Below, piece after piece: positions 47,758-56,426 of a stretch of DNA of 64,000 bases. The notes below the pieces were generated by a model, which searched no databases, was not told the origin of the DNA, and was given only the letters and a program-made list of their open reading frames with translations. The stretch comes from Actinomyces sp. AC-20-1 (GTDB lineage: Bacteria; Actinomycetota; Actinomycetes; Actinomycetales; Actinomycetaceae): assembly GCF_023369555.1 (NCBI RefSeq), contig NZ_JACJVC010000002.1:1-64000 (forward strand), read 5' to 3'. A program made the translations under genes and the position numbers. Within the stretch, counting starts at the first letter, position 1. Each line of letters begins with the position of its first letter.

Positions 47758-49335
47758 ATGAACGCCACCCAGGTCACCCGCCGCCACGTCCTGGCCCTGC
47801 TCGCCGCCGGAGCCGTGGCCGGCGCCGTCGCCGCCTGCTCCAGCAGCCCCAGCACCACCGGCGGGGCCGCCTCCGCCTCCGACGGCCGCATCCGCATCGC
47901 CATGCTCCAGCCGCCCCGCTCCGGCCTCAACCCCCTGTCCGACGACGCCTTCAAGCTCTCGCGCTGGTCCACCGCCGAGACCCTCGTCGTCCTCGACGCC
48001 GACGGCAACGCCCTGCCCTGCCTCGCCACCAGCTGGACCCGCGAGAACGACACCACCTGGCGCTTCACCATCCGCCAGGGCGTCACCTTCCACGACGGCA
48101 CCGCCCTCACCGCCGAGCAGGTCGCCGCCGACCTCGCCTTCGCCGCCGCCTACTCCACCCCGCCGCGCATCCTCGACGGCACCGACCTGGCCGCCACCGC
48201 CGACGGCGACGACGTCCTCGTCACCACCTCCAGCCCCGACCCCCTCGTCCCCCAGCGCCTGTCCAGCCCCCAGCTTGCCATCCTCGCCGCAGCCGCCTAC
48301 CCCGCCGACCTCAGCCCCGACGGCCCCGTCAACCCCCAGGGCCACGGCACCGGCGCCTTCATCCTCACCGAGGTCGGCGGCACCGCCACCGCCACCCTCG
48401 AGCGCAACGAGGACTACTGGGGCGAGAAGGCCGCCGCCACAGGCCTCGACGTCTCCTACGTCCCCGACGGCACCGCCCGCGGCGCCGCCCTGCGCACCGG
48501 CGAGGCCGACATCGTCGAGGCCGTGCCCGTCTCCCAGGCCGCCACCATCGACGAGGGCCTCCTCCACGAGGTCCCCATGCCCCGCACCGCCACCCTCTAC
48601 CTCAACACCCGCAGCGGAGCCTTCACCGACCACGGCCTGCGCGCCGCCGCCCGCGACGCCATCGACGTCACCGGCCTCGTCGAGACCATGTACGAGGGCC
48701 ACGCCGACGTCGCCGCCGGGCTCCTGGGCCCCGCCCTCGCCTGGAGCGTCGAGCAGCGCGCCTGGGGCGCCCAGGCCTGGGCCGGCAGCGACGGCGCCGC
48801 CGCCACAGGCAAGGCCCCCACCGCCACCCGCGCCACCGCCGTGCCCGCCGGCACCACCATCACGCTGGGCACCTACACCGACCGCCCCGAGCTCGCCGAG
48901 ATCGTCGTCCTCATCGCCCAGCAGCTCGAGGCCGTCGGCTTCACCGTCACCCAGGACGTGCGCGAGTACGCCCAGATCGAGGCCGACGCCCTCGCCGGGC
49001 GCTTCGACGCCTTCCTGCTCTCACGTGCCACCGTCCTCGACTCCGGCGACCCCGTGGCCTACATGGTCTCCGACTTCTCCTCCAGCGGCTCCTTCTCCCT
49101 GTGCTTCCTCCAGGACGCCGAGGTCGACGCCGCCCTGGCCGGCGCCGCCGCCCTCGAGGCCGGCGACGAGCGCCGCGCCGCCATCATCGCTGCCGAGCAG
49201 CTCATCCTCGCCACCGACTGCGCCGTCCCGCTGCTGCACGAGCGCGTCCTGCAGGGCGAGGGCGCCGGTGTCACTGGCGCCGAGCGCGACCCGCGCGAGC
49301 GCGCCCTCGTCACCACCGCCACCCAGGTCTCATGA
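47758..49335 (+). CDS. Extracellular solute-binding lipoprotein, family 5
   Basis: A 525-aa SBP_bac_5 protein. The signal has twin arginines and a lipobox (TRRHVLALLAAG ... VAAC, lipid-Cys at residue 27). Family features are RSGLNPLSDDAFKLSRWSTAETLVVLDADG, SWTRENDTTWRFTIRQGVTFHDGTALTAEQV, GTGAFILTEVG and NEDYWGEKA. It captures the substrate and delivers it to the fused permease. Family 5 members bind oligopeptides, nickel chelates or opine metallophores, which cannot be told apart by sequence alone. GGAAAGGA precedes the ATG. It overlaps the permease gene by 4 bases (ATGA). Confidence 0.93.
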   Translation: MNATQVTRRHVLALLAAGAVAGAVAACSSSPSTTGGAASASDGRIRIAMLQPPRSGLNPLSDDAFKLSRWSTAETLVVLDADGNALPCLATSWTRENDTTWRFTIRQGVTFHDGTALTAEQVAADLAFAAAYSTPPRILDGTDLAATADGDDVLVTTSSPDPLVPQRLSSPQLAILAAAAYPADLSPDGPVNPQGHGTGAFILTEVGGTATATLERNEDYWGEKAAATGLDVSYVPDGTARGAALRTGEADIVEAVPVSQAATIDEGLLHEVPMPRTATLYLNTRSGAFTDHGLRAAARDAIDVTGLVETMYEGHADVAAGLLGPALAWSVEQRAWGAQAWAGSDGAAATGKAPTATRATAVPAGTTITLGTYTDRPELAEIVVLIAQQLEAVGFTVTQDVREYAQIEADALAGRFDAFLLSRATVLDSGDPVAYMVSDFSSSGSFSLCFLQDAEVDAALAGAAALEAGDERRAAIIAAEQLILATDCAVPLLHERVLQGEGAGVTGAERDPRERALVTTATQVS

Positions 49336-51098
49336 GACGGCCCGCAGGCGCCGGCGTCCTCAGCGGCCGCGGTGCTGTCAGGGGCGCCATCGGCGCCAAT
49401 GGCGTCACGGCCGCCTCAAGGGCGCTGGCCGTCGCGGCCCTCATCGCCCTCATCGGGCTCCTGCCCTGGCTCAGCGGCAACGACCCCGCCCTGACGATCC
49501 TGCGCGCCACCTCCGCCGAGCGCGAGGCCACCGCCGAGGTCCTCGACGCCATCCGCCAGCGCCTCGGCCTGGACCGCGGCCCTCTGGGCACCATCGGCCA
49601 CTGGCTCGCCGGGCTCGCCCACGGCGACCTCGGCACCTCCTGGATCTCCGGCGCCCCCGTCGGCCCCGGTACCCTCGAGGCCTTCCGCGTCTCCCTCACC
49701 CTCATGGGCGCGGCCCTCGCCGTCGCCGTCCTCACCGCCGCCCTGCTCACCGCCCCCGCCCTGCGCGACGCCCTCACCGGCCGCCGCCGCAGCCGGGGCG
49801 GGGCAGCGGCCGCCGCCCTGACCTCCCTGCCCGAGTACCTGCTCGCCCCCGTGCTCCTGCTCCTGCTCAGCGTCTACGCCGGGTGGCTGCCGCCCTACGG
49901 CTGGGGGGACCTGGCGCACCTCGTCCTGCCCGCCCTGTCCCTCGGCCTGCCCGCCGGCGGCCTGCTCGGCGGCCTCGTGGCCGACGCCGTGGCCGCCGTC
50001 ACCGCAGAGAAGTGGGTCGCCACCTGGGCCACCGCCGGCATCCGCGGCCCCGCCCTCGCCCTGGCCGTCCTGCGCCGCGCCCTGACCCCGCTCACCGGGC
50101 AGGTCGCCCTCGTCGTCGTCGGCCTGACCGGCGGGGCCGTCGCCGTCGAGAAGGTCTTCGCCATCCCCGGACTCGGACGCGCCCTGCTCGGCTCCGCCAC
50201 CGCCCAGGACGTGCCCGCCCTCCAGGCCGGTGTCATCCTCCTGCTCGCCCTCGCCCTGGGCGCCGGGGCGCTCGCCTCCCTCACCCGCCGCCTCCTGCTC
50301 GCCGGCGCCCACGGAGCCGGAGGCGTCGCCGCCGCCCCCGCCGTCACCAGCCCCGGACGCGGCGCGCGACTCGTCGCCCTCGCCGGCGCCCTCGCACTCA
50401 CCGCCCTCGTGCTCGCCGGCGTCGCCCGCGACCCCTACACCGTCGTCGCCTCACGCCTCCAGGCGCCCAGCGCCACCCTGCTGCTCGGGGCCGACGCCCT
50501 CGGGCGCGACGTGCTCGCCCGTGTCGCCCACGGCGCCGTGTCCACCATGCTCGCCGCCCTGGCCGTCACCGCCGTCTGCCTGCTCATCGGCCTCCTGCTC
50601 GGGCTGGTGCCGCGCGCCTCCACCGGCCCCATCGAGGTCGCCAACGCCGCCCCGCCCGTCCTCGCCGGCCTCATGGTCGCCGCCGTCACCGGCCCCAGCG
50701 CCCTCGGTGCCGCCCTCGCCGTCACCTGCGTCGGCTGGGCACCGCTCGCCGCCCACGCCGCCGCCCTCGTCCAGGAGGCCCGCGAGCGCCCCGACGTCGC
50801 CATCGCCCCCGTCCTGGGGGAGGGGCGGGTGCGCGTCACCCTCACCCGGGTGCTGCCCGCCGTCGTCGGACCCCTCCTGCGCCACGCCGCCCTGCGCCTG
50901 CCCGGCATCGCCCTGGCCCTGGCCGGGCTCGGCTTCCTCGGCCTCGGCGCCCAGGCGCCCGAGCCCGAGTGGGGGCTCGTCCTCGCCGAGGCCCTGCCCT
51001 ACATCGAGCGCGCCCCCTGGGCCGTCGCCACGCCCGCCGCCGCCCTCGTCCTGCTCAGCGTCACCGCCGTCGCCGCCTCCCGCACCGGCCGTCGCTGA
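49332..51098 (+). CDS. Fused Opp/Dpp-type permease (DppB and DppC in one protein)
   Basis: A 588-aa membrane protein made of two transporter permease halves. The first half (about 1-310) ends after VEKVFAIPGLGRALLGSATAQDVPALQAG, the DppB-type EAA loop region. The second half starts near GARLVALAGALALTALVLAG and has the DppC hallmarks ATLLLGADALGRDVLARVAHGA and FLGLGAQAPEPEWGLVLAEA. These subunits are normally encoded by two genes. The first half lacks the long periplasmic loop usual between spans 1 and 2. About eleven to twelve spans in total. The ATG overlaps the lipoprotein stop. It is the last gene of the operon. Confidence 0.9.
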   Translation: MRRPAGAGVLSGRGAVRGAIGANGVTAASRALAVAALIALIGLLPWLSGNDPALTILRATSAEREATAEVLDAIRQRLGLDRGPLGTIGHWLAGLAHGDLGTSWISGAPVGPGTLEAFRVSLTLMGAALAVAVLTAALLTAPALRDALTGRRRSRGGAAAAALTSLPEYLLAPVLLLLLSVYAGWLPPYGWGDLAHLVLPALSLGLPAGGLLGGLVADAVAAVTAEKWVATWATAGIRGPALALAVLRRALTPLTGQVALVVVGLTGGAVAVEKVFAIPGLGRALLGSATAQDVPALQAGVILLLALALGAGALASLTRRLLLAGAHGAGGVAAAPAVTSPGRGARLVALAGALALTALVLAGVARDPYTVVASRLQAPSATLLLGADALGRDVLARVAHGAVSTMLAALAVTAVCLLIGLLLGLVPRASTGPIEVANAAPPVLAGLMVAAVTGPSALGAALAVTCVGWAPLAAHAAALVQEARERPDVAIAPVLGEGRVRVTLTRVLPAVVGPLLRHAALRLPGIALALAGLGFLGLGAQAPEPEWGLVLAEALPYIERAPWAVATPAAALVLLSVTAVAASRTGRR

Positions 51099-51142
51099 GA
51101 CCCGTGCCGCGGACGCCCGGGCGGTACCCGCCGTCGGACCGA

Positions 51143-51148
51143 TAGCCT
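51143..51148 (+). promoter_or_regulatory. -10 box of ilvA (leaderless)
   Basis: TAGCCT ends 7 bases before the GTG start, with no ribosome site. Confidence 0.5.
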
Positions 51149-51155
51149 GAGCCGC

Positions 51156-52712
51156 GTGAACGAGCTCGGCACCGACGGCATGACCTGGGACTCCGCCCGC
51201 TACCTCAAGGAGGTGCTGCGCGCACCCGTCTACGAGGCCGCCGAGCACACCCCCCTGCAGGAGATGCCCGCCCTGTCCGCCCGCCTGGGGTGCACCGTCC
51301 AGGTCAAGCGCGAGGACCTGCAGGCCGTCCACTCCTTCAAGATCCGCGGCGCCTACAACGCCATGCGCTGCCTCGACGAGGCCGCCCGCGCCCGCGGCGT
51401 CATCACCGCCTCGGCCGGCAACCACGCCCAGGGCGTGGCCCGCTCGGCCTCCCTGCTCGGGGTGAGCGCCACCATCGTCATGCCCACCGTCACGCCGCGC
51501 ATCAAGGTGGACGCCGTGCGCGCCCTGGGCGGTGAGGTCCTTCTCCACGGGGACAACTTCGACGCCGCCGCCCGCGAGGCCCGGCGCCTGGCCGAGGCCG
51601 AGGGGCGCACCTACGTCGCCCCCTTCGACGACCCTCGCGTCATTGCCGGCCAGGGCACCATCGGGCTCGAGCTCATCCAGCAGGACGCCCAGCTCGACCG
51701 CGTCTTCGTGCCCGTGGGCGGCGGCGGACTCGTCTCCGGCATCGCCGTCCTGGTCAAGGCCCTCATGCCGGACACCGCCGTCATCGGCGTCGAGCACGAG
51801 GAGTCCGCCTGCCTGAGCGCCGCCCTGGCGGCCGGGGAGCCCGTCACCCTCGGGCACGTGGGCCTCTTCGCCGAGGGCGTCGCCGTGCGCCGCGTGGGCG
51901 ACGAGACCTTCCGCCTGTGCCGGGCCCTGCTCGACGACGTCGTCACCGTCTCCTCCGACGAGGTCTCGGCCGCCGTGCGCGACCTCTTCGAGGACGTGCG
52001 CGCCGTCCCGGAGCCCAGTGGCGCGGTCGCGCTCGCGGGGCTCAAGAAGTACGCCGGTGAGCACGCGCTCAGCGGGGAGAGGCTCGCCTGCGTGCTGTCG
52101 GGCTCGAACCTCAACTTCCACCAGCTGCGCTACATCTCCGAGCGCAGCGAGATCGGTGAGCAGCGCGAGGCGATGCTCGGGGTCACCATCCCCGAGCGCC
52201 AGGGGGAGTTCCTGCGCTTCGCCTCCGTCCTGGGCGGGCGGGCCGTCACCGAGTTCAACTACCGCGTCTCGGCCAGCGCCGACCCGGGGCAGCCGGCCCG
52301 GATCTTCGTCGGCGTGCGCCTGAGCCGAGGGCGCGAGGAGCGCCGCGAGATCGTCGCGGACCTGGAGGGCTGCGGCTACGGCGTCATCGACCTCACCGAG
52401 GACGAGCTCGCCAAGGTGCACGTGCGCTCGATGATCGGCGGGCGGGCTCCGCGCGGGATGGCGGAGCGGCTGTTCTCCTTCGAGTTCCCCGAGGCCCCGG
52501 GTGCGCTCGTGCGCTTCCTGGAGGTGCTGGGCACCCGCTGGAACGTCACGCTGTTCCACTACCGCACGGACGGCGCGGACTACGGGCGCATCCTGTGCGG
52601 CTTCGAGGCCGGTGAGGGGGACACGGCGCTGACCGAGCACATGGACCGGCTCGGCTACGCCTACCGCGAGGAGACCCAGGACCCGGCGGCGAGGTTCTTC
52701 CTCGCGCGCTGA
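51156..52712 (+). CDS. ilvA: Threonine ammonia-lyase (biosynthetic, two C-terminal ACT-like domains)
   Basis: A PLP enzyme that deaminates threonine to 2-oxobutanoate, the first step of isoleucine synthesis. At 518 aa it is the long IlvA form. The catalytic core has VQVKREDLQAVHSFKIRGAYN with the PLP Lys, ASAGNHAQGVA, and the glycine loop VGGGGLVSGIA. From about residue 340 two ACT-like regulatory domains follow (IPERQGEFLRFASVLG and FEFPEAPGALVRFLEVLG), implying feedback control by isoleucine. The GTG at 51156 is leaderless; an ATG nine codons in is an alternative. Not in an operon with ilvD. Confidence 0.94.
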   Translation: MNELGTDGMTWDSARYLKEVLRAPVYEAAEHTPLQEMPALSARLGCTVQVKREDLQAVHSFKIRGAYNAMRCLDEAARARGVITASAGNHAQGVARSASLLGVSATIVMPTVTPRIKVDAVRALGGEVLLHGDNFDAAAREARRLAEAEGRTYVAPFDDPRVIAGQGTIGLELIQQDAQLDRVFVPVGGGGLVSGIAVLVKALMPDTAVIGVEHEESACLSAALAAGEPVTLGHVGLFAEGVAVRRVGDETFRLCRALLDDVVTVSSDEVSAAVRDLFEDVRAVPEPSGAVALAGLKKYAGEHALSGERLACVLSGSNLNFHQLRYISERSEIGEQREAMLGVTIPERQGEFLRFASVLGGRAVTEFNYRVSASADPGQPARIFVGVRLSRGREERREIVADLEGCGYGVIDLTEDELAKVHVRSMIGGRAPRGMAERLFSFEFPEAPGALVRFLEVLGTRWNVTLFHYRTDGADYGRILCGFEAGEGDTALTEHMDRLGYAYREETQDPAARFFLAR

Positions 52713-52768
52713 GCGGGTGTGTCCGGGCTCATGGTGACGGGTGTGGAGCGGGGCGGACCTTGGGCCTA

Positions 52769-52792
52769 AAGTAGTTCGCGGATCAACTACTT
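52769..52792 (+). promoter_or_regulatory. Palindromic operator over the FMN reductase promoter
   Basis: AAGTAGTT-N8-AACTACTT is a perfect 8-base inverted repeat. TAAAGT (52767-52772) looks like the -10, so the repeat covers -10 to about +12. GAGGAG (52795-52800) is the ribosome site. The geometry fits a MarR- or HxlR-type redox- or quinone-sensing repressor, which is not encoded beside it. Confidence 0.55.
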
Positions 52793-52805
52793 CTGAGGAG
52801 TCCCC

Positions 52806-53363
52806 ATGACCACCATCGCCGTCATCTCTGGTTCCGTCCGCCCCGCCTCCGTCGGCGGCCCCGTCGCCCAGTGGGTGGCCGACAAGGCCAACGCCGTCGA
52901 GGGGGTCGAGGCCACCGTCCTCAACCTCGCCGACTTCAACCTGCCGGTCTTCGTCGAGGACTACCCGACCGCCGTGCGGCCCGCAACCGACCCCGCCGCC
53001 GTGAGGTGGAACGAGGCGCTGGCCTCCTACGACGCCTACGTCTTCGTCACCCCCGAGTACAACCACTCCATCCCCGGGGCCCTGAAGAACGCCATCGACT
53101 TCATCACCCCCTCCGTCCTGGCGAACAAGGCCGTCGGCCTCGTCTCCTACTCCTTCGGCTCCGGCTTCCGCCCCATCGAGGCGCTGCGCCTCATCCTCGC
53201 CAACTTCACCACCGGCGTCGTCGGTCCCCAGGTCAACCTGCACCTGGCCACCGACTTCGAGAACATGAGCGTCTTCAAGCCCGCCGCCTTCCACGACGCC
53301 GAGGTCCCCGCCATGGTCGAGGCCATCGTCGCCCAGGACAGGGCGCTGTCGGTCCTGCGCTGA
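52806..53363 (+). CDS. NADPH-dependent FMN reductase family protein
   Basis: A 185-aa flavodoxin-fold reductase. Motifs are IAVISGSVRPASVGGPVAQWV (phosphate loop for FMN), FVTPEYNHSIPGALKNAIDFI (the family's PEYN-x-S-x-P-G-x-LKN signature) and VGLVSYSFG. Relatives reduce FMN, quinones, azo dyes or chromate with NADPH and protect against electrophiles. The palindrome over its promoter fits induction by such compounds. Single gene with strong GAGGAG and a following terminator. Confidence 0.93.
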   Translation: MTTIAVISGSVRPASVGGPVAQWVADKANAVEGVEATVLNLADFNLPVFVEDYPTAVRPATDPAAVRWNEALASYDAYVFVTPEYNHSIPGALKNAIDFITPSVLANKAVGLVSYSFGSGFRPIEALRLILANFTTGVVGPQVNLHLATDFENMSVFKPAAFHDAEVPAMVEAIVAQDRALSVLR

Positions 53364-53432
53364 CACCGGCGCCCCGCGCCGGCGGGGCAGCCTGTCACGC
53401 ATCCCTAGTCAGAACGGGGAGCCCCTGAGCGA

Positions 53433-53474
53433 CCGGGCCCTTCATCCGCGCCATCGCGCGGATGAAGGGCCCGG
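53433..53474. terminator. Bidirectional terminator
   Basis: A perfect 19-bp stem (CCGGGCCCTTCATCCGCGC with GCGCGGATGAAGGGCCCGG) and 4-nt loop between the convergent FMN reductase and COG3044 ATPase genes, 24 bases beyond the latter's stop. Confidence 0.9.
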
Positions 53475-53498
53475 CTGCTGCGCGGCGCCAGTGGCTGA

Positions 53499-55361
53499 CT
53501 AGGCCTCAGTGACAGCAGCGACCTCCAGCAAGCGGTACCGGTTGACCGTCCCCGCCACATCCACCATCCGCGGGCGCACGAGGAAGGCCGGCCTGTCGCC
53601 CAGCGCGTCCAGCCCCTCCTCGTCCAGCAGCGCCTCCAGGTCGCCCAGGCACTCGGCCAGCGTCGACCCGCCGTCGAAGCGCTGCTCCAGCAGCGCCCGC
53701 AGCGCGTGGGCGAGAGCCTCGGCCTGGCCGGGGTCCACGATGCCGGCGACGTCCGAGACGTCCACGTCCTCACGGTCCAGCGTGAGCGAGCCCGTGCCCC
53801 GGGCCCGCGTGCGCACCGGGCCGCGGCGCTCGCGCGCGGGGGCCGGCAGGGGCACCCGCGCCGCCGGGGCCGGGAAGGCGCTCATCGCCGTCGCCGGCCG
53901 CGGCAGGTCCGCGACGACGGCGGCCGCCCGGGCCGTGGTGTCACGCAGCTCGTAGGAGTCCATGAGCAGCACCCGGTCCGCGACGTCGAGGTAGTCGCCC
54001 GAGCCGCCCATGACGAGCACGGTCGAGACGCCCCTGTCCCGCGCCAGCGCGCCCACACGGTCCACGAGCGGCGTGATCGGCTCGTGCTCGTCCGCCACCA
54101 GGGCGCGCATCCGCGAGTCCCGGATGAGCAGGTTCGTCGCGCTCGTGTCCTCGTCCAGCAGCAGGGCCGAGGCCCCGGCCTCCACCGCCTCCATGAGTGA
54201 GGCCGCCTGCGAGGTCGAGCCCGAGGCGTTCTTCGTCGTGAAGGAGGCCGTGTCCTGGCCGCCCGGCAGGTGCGAGATGAAGGGCGTGAGGTCCACCGAG
54301 GTCACTGCCCGGCCGTCCGCCGCCCTCGCCTTGACCGCGTCGGGGACCGTGGCCACGAGCTCGCGCCCGTCCCCGGGCACGTGCGGGTACACGCCCCGCT
54401 CGATCGCCGTCAGCAGGGTCGACTTGCCGTGGTAGCCGCCACCCACGATGAGCGTCACCCCCGCTCCGACGGCGGTGCCGCGCACCGTGCCCGCGTGCGG
54501 CAGGCTCACGCTCGCGGCGAGCGTGTCCGGGGCGGTGAGCGGGACCGCGCCCGAGCGCATCGGCTCGTCGGAGACGCCCGAGCGGCGCGGCAGCAGCGAG
54601 CCGTCCGCGAGGAAGCAGACCCAGCCGTTGGCGCGCACCGCCTCGGTCAGCGCCCGGTGGTCCTCCAGGGCGGCGACGTGCGCCAGCAGGCGCTCGGCGC
54701 GCCGTCCGGTGAGGTCGAGGGCGGCCCCCACCTCCCGCGTGAGGTCGCGGCCGATGATGCGCGAGGCCTCGTGGCCCTGGATAGAGCGACCGCGTGCGGG
54801 CAGCGAGACGCGGGCGCGCACCTCGACCACCCAGGTGCCGGGCTGCGGCCCGGGCAGGAAGGTGACGCAGGAGCGCTCGAGGATCTCCTGGCCGGGCACC
54901 GCGATCGACAGGCTCGTGCCCTTGAATCCCTGGTGGAGCTCGCGGCTGAGGAAGTCGCCGACGGCGGTGCGCCGGTCCCGCGTCGCCAGCAGCTCGTGCT
55001 CGCCCAGCACCTCGAGGCCCGGCAGGTCGGTGGGGACCTCGAGGCGGATGTGGGTCGGGGGCGCGTAGGGGTCCGGCTGGACCCGGTCGACGTGCAGCAC
55101 CCAGCCCTCGGGGGCCGTGTAGTGGCCGATGATCGCCTTGTAGGCCGCGTAGGAGCGGTTGTCGAGGGCGTGCAGGTGCCCGACGAGGTCGGACAGGGCA
55201 CCCTCACGGGGCTGGTCGTCGTAGTCGCGGCGGGGGCGGTCGGGACGGTAGCCGCCGGGGCCGCCGCGGTGACCCCGGCCCGTCCGGTCCGGCCGGCCGC
55301 CCGCGCGCCCCGGTCCTGTGCGATGAAGAGGCTCGCCGCCCGTGTACCTGCTCTCAGTCAT
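53499..55361 (-). CDS. Predicted ABC-class ATPase (COG3044 / PF09818 family)
   Basis: A 620-aa soluble P-loop protein. The N-terminal tail of about 50 residues is Arg/Gly-rich (GRPDRTGRGHRGGPGGYRP) and looks RNA-binding. The core has LVGHLHALDNRSYAAYKAIIGHY and LPARGRSIQGHEASRI, then Walker A GGGYHGKST, VDLTPFISHLPGG, FTTKNASGSTSQAASLMEAVEAGASALLLDEDTSATNLLIRD (signature and Walker B) and VLVMGGSGDYLDVAD. These match the conserved family whose trypanosome member MRB1590 takes part in RNA editing. The bacterial role is not known; an RNA-related one is a guess from the Arg/Gly tail. The ATG at 55361 is the first residue of the tail. Single gene. Confidence 0.85.
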   Translation of the reverse strand: MTESRYTGGEPLHRTGPGRAGGRPDRTGRGHRGGPGGYRPDRPRRDYDDQPREGALSDLVGHLHALDNRSYAAYKAIIGHYTAPEGWVLHVDRVQPDPYAPPTHIRLEVPTDLPGLEVLGEHELLATRDRRTAVGDFLSRELHQGFKGTSLSIAVPGQEILERSCVTFLPGPQPGTWVVEVRARVSLPARGRSIQGHEASRIIGRDLTREVGAALDLTGRRAERLLAHVAALEDHRALTEAVRANGWVCFLADGSLLPRRSGVSDEPMRSGAVPLTAPDTLAASVSLPHAGTVRGTAVGAGVTLIVGGGYHGKSTLLTAIERGVYPHVPGDGRELVATVPDAVKARAADGRAVTSVDLTPFISHLPGGQDTASFTTKNASGSTSQAASLMEAVEAGASALLLDEDTSATNLLIRDSRMRALVADEHEPITPLVDRVGALARDRGVSTVLVMGGSGDYLDVADRVLLMDSYELRDTTARAAAVVADLPRPATAMSAFPAPAARVPLPAPARERRGPVRTRARGTGSLTLDREDVDVSDVAGIVDPGQAEALAHALRALLEQRFDGGSTLAECLGDLEALLDEEGLDALGDRPAFLVRPRMVDVAGTVNRYRLLEVAAVTEA

Positions 55362-55561
55362 GGGGCGATCCTGGCACACGCGGCCGGGTGGCTCGGTGGG
55401 TGGCCGAGTGAGCCGGAGGATGCCGGGTCGCCCGGCCGGTGGACGGCGGGCCGGCTGCCGTGCCCCCGGGCCGACGGCTGCGGTGCCCCGACCTGCCGGT
55501 GCGCCCGGCTCACCCGGCTGGTGGGGGACCCGCCCAGCGGGCCGGACGCCGTCGGACCGCT

Positions 55562-56266
55562 CTACGCCCCGGGCGCGTCCTCGGGGGCGAGCACGTCCAC
55601 CTGGGCGGGCAGGTCGACGACGCCGACCGGGCAGGTCACGCCGTTGGGCCCGTGGTTGCAGTAGCCGTCGGGGTTCTTCGCCAGGTAGCCCTGGTGGTAG
55701 TCCTCCGCCAGGTAGAAGGGGCCTCCGAACTGCGAGTACAGCGAGGCGGCGTCCGCGATCGTCGTCTGGCAGGTGCCCAGTCCCATGCGCGTGAGCTCGC
55801 CCTGGAACAGGTCCCGGACCCGGTGGGCGGCCGCGTCCTGCTCCGGCGTCGTCGTCCACACCGCGGAGCGGTACTGGGTGCCGACGTCGTTGCCGTGCCG
55901 GTTGAGCTGGGTGGAGTCGTGGTTCTCCCAGAAGAAGCGCAGCAGCGCCTCGGCGCCCTCGCCCACCACGGACGGGTCGTAGGCGACCCGCACCGTCTCG
56001 GCGTGGCCCGTCCGCCCGGTGCACACCTCGCGGTAGGTGGCGTTCGGCGTCGTGCCGCCCATGTAGCCGACGGCGGTGGACACCACCCCGGGACGGCGCC
56101 ACAGGAAGCGCTCCACGCCCCAGAAGCAGCCGCCCGCCAGGTAGATGACCCGGGTGCCCTCGGGCCAGGGGCCGTCCAGCGGCGTGTGGAGGACGACGTG
56201 GTGCCCCGGGTCCGGCAGGAGGGGCTCCTCGCGGCCCGGCAGGAGGGTGCTGCGTGCGTGCGTCAT
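55562..56266 (-). CDS. msrA: Peptide-methionine (S)-S-oxide reductase MsrA
   Basis: Repairs oxidised methionine in proteins; 234 aa. The catalytic Cys is in YLAGGCFWGVERFLWRRPGV. Other family motifs are VGYMGGTTPNATYREVCTGRTGHAE, TQYRSAVWT and FYLAEDYHQGYLAKNPDGYCNHG. The C-terminal Cys pair (CNHGPNGVTC) could supply resolving cysteines. TAGCGT ends 7 bases before the ATG on the minus strand and no ribosome site is seen, so it is probably leaderless. Copy D of the palindromic element lies upstream. Confidence 0.95.
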   Translation of the reverse strand: MTHARSTLLPGREEPLLPDPGHHVVLHTPLDGPWPEGTRVIYLAGGCFWGVERFLWRRPGVVSTAVGYMGGTTPNATYREVCTGRTGHAETVRVAYDPSVVGEGAEALLRFFWENHDSTQLNRHGNDVGTQYRSAVWTTTPEQDAAAHRVRDLFQGELTRMGLGTCQTTIADAASLYSQFGGPFYLAEDYHQGYLAKNPDGYCNHGPNGVTCPVGVVDLPAQVDVLAPEDAPGA

Positions 56267-56330
56267 GGCCCGAACGCTACCGGGACGGTGCCCGCGGGCC
56301 ACCCCGCTTCACTCATCGCGAGCGCCCACC

Positions 56331-56390
56331 TCCTCGGCTTGCGCGCGAGCTCCCTGGGGTTTTGCCGTACGCTCGTGCGCAAAACGAGGA
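56331..56390. repeat. Dispersed 60-bp palindromic element, copy D
   Basis: Arms TCCTCGGCTTGCGCGCGAG and CTCGTGCGCAAAACGAGGA are the most diverged of the four copies but keep length and register; the centre begins CTCCCTGGGG as in copy A. It lies in the gap between greA (3' end) and msrA (5' end), both on the minus strand. Confidence 0.8.
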
Positions 56391-56426
56391 TCTCGGGGGC
56401 GGGGCGGCGTCGGGTGGCCTTGTGGG

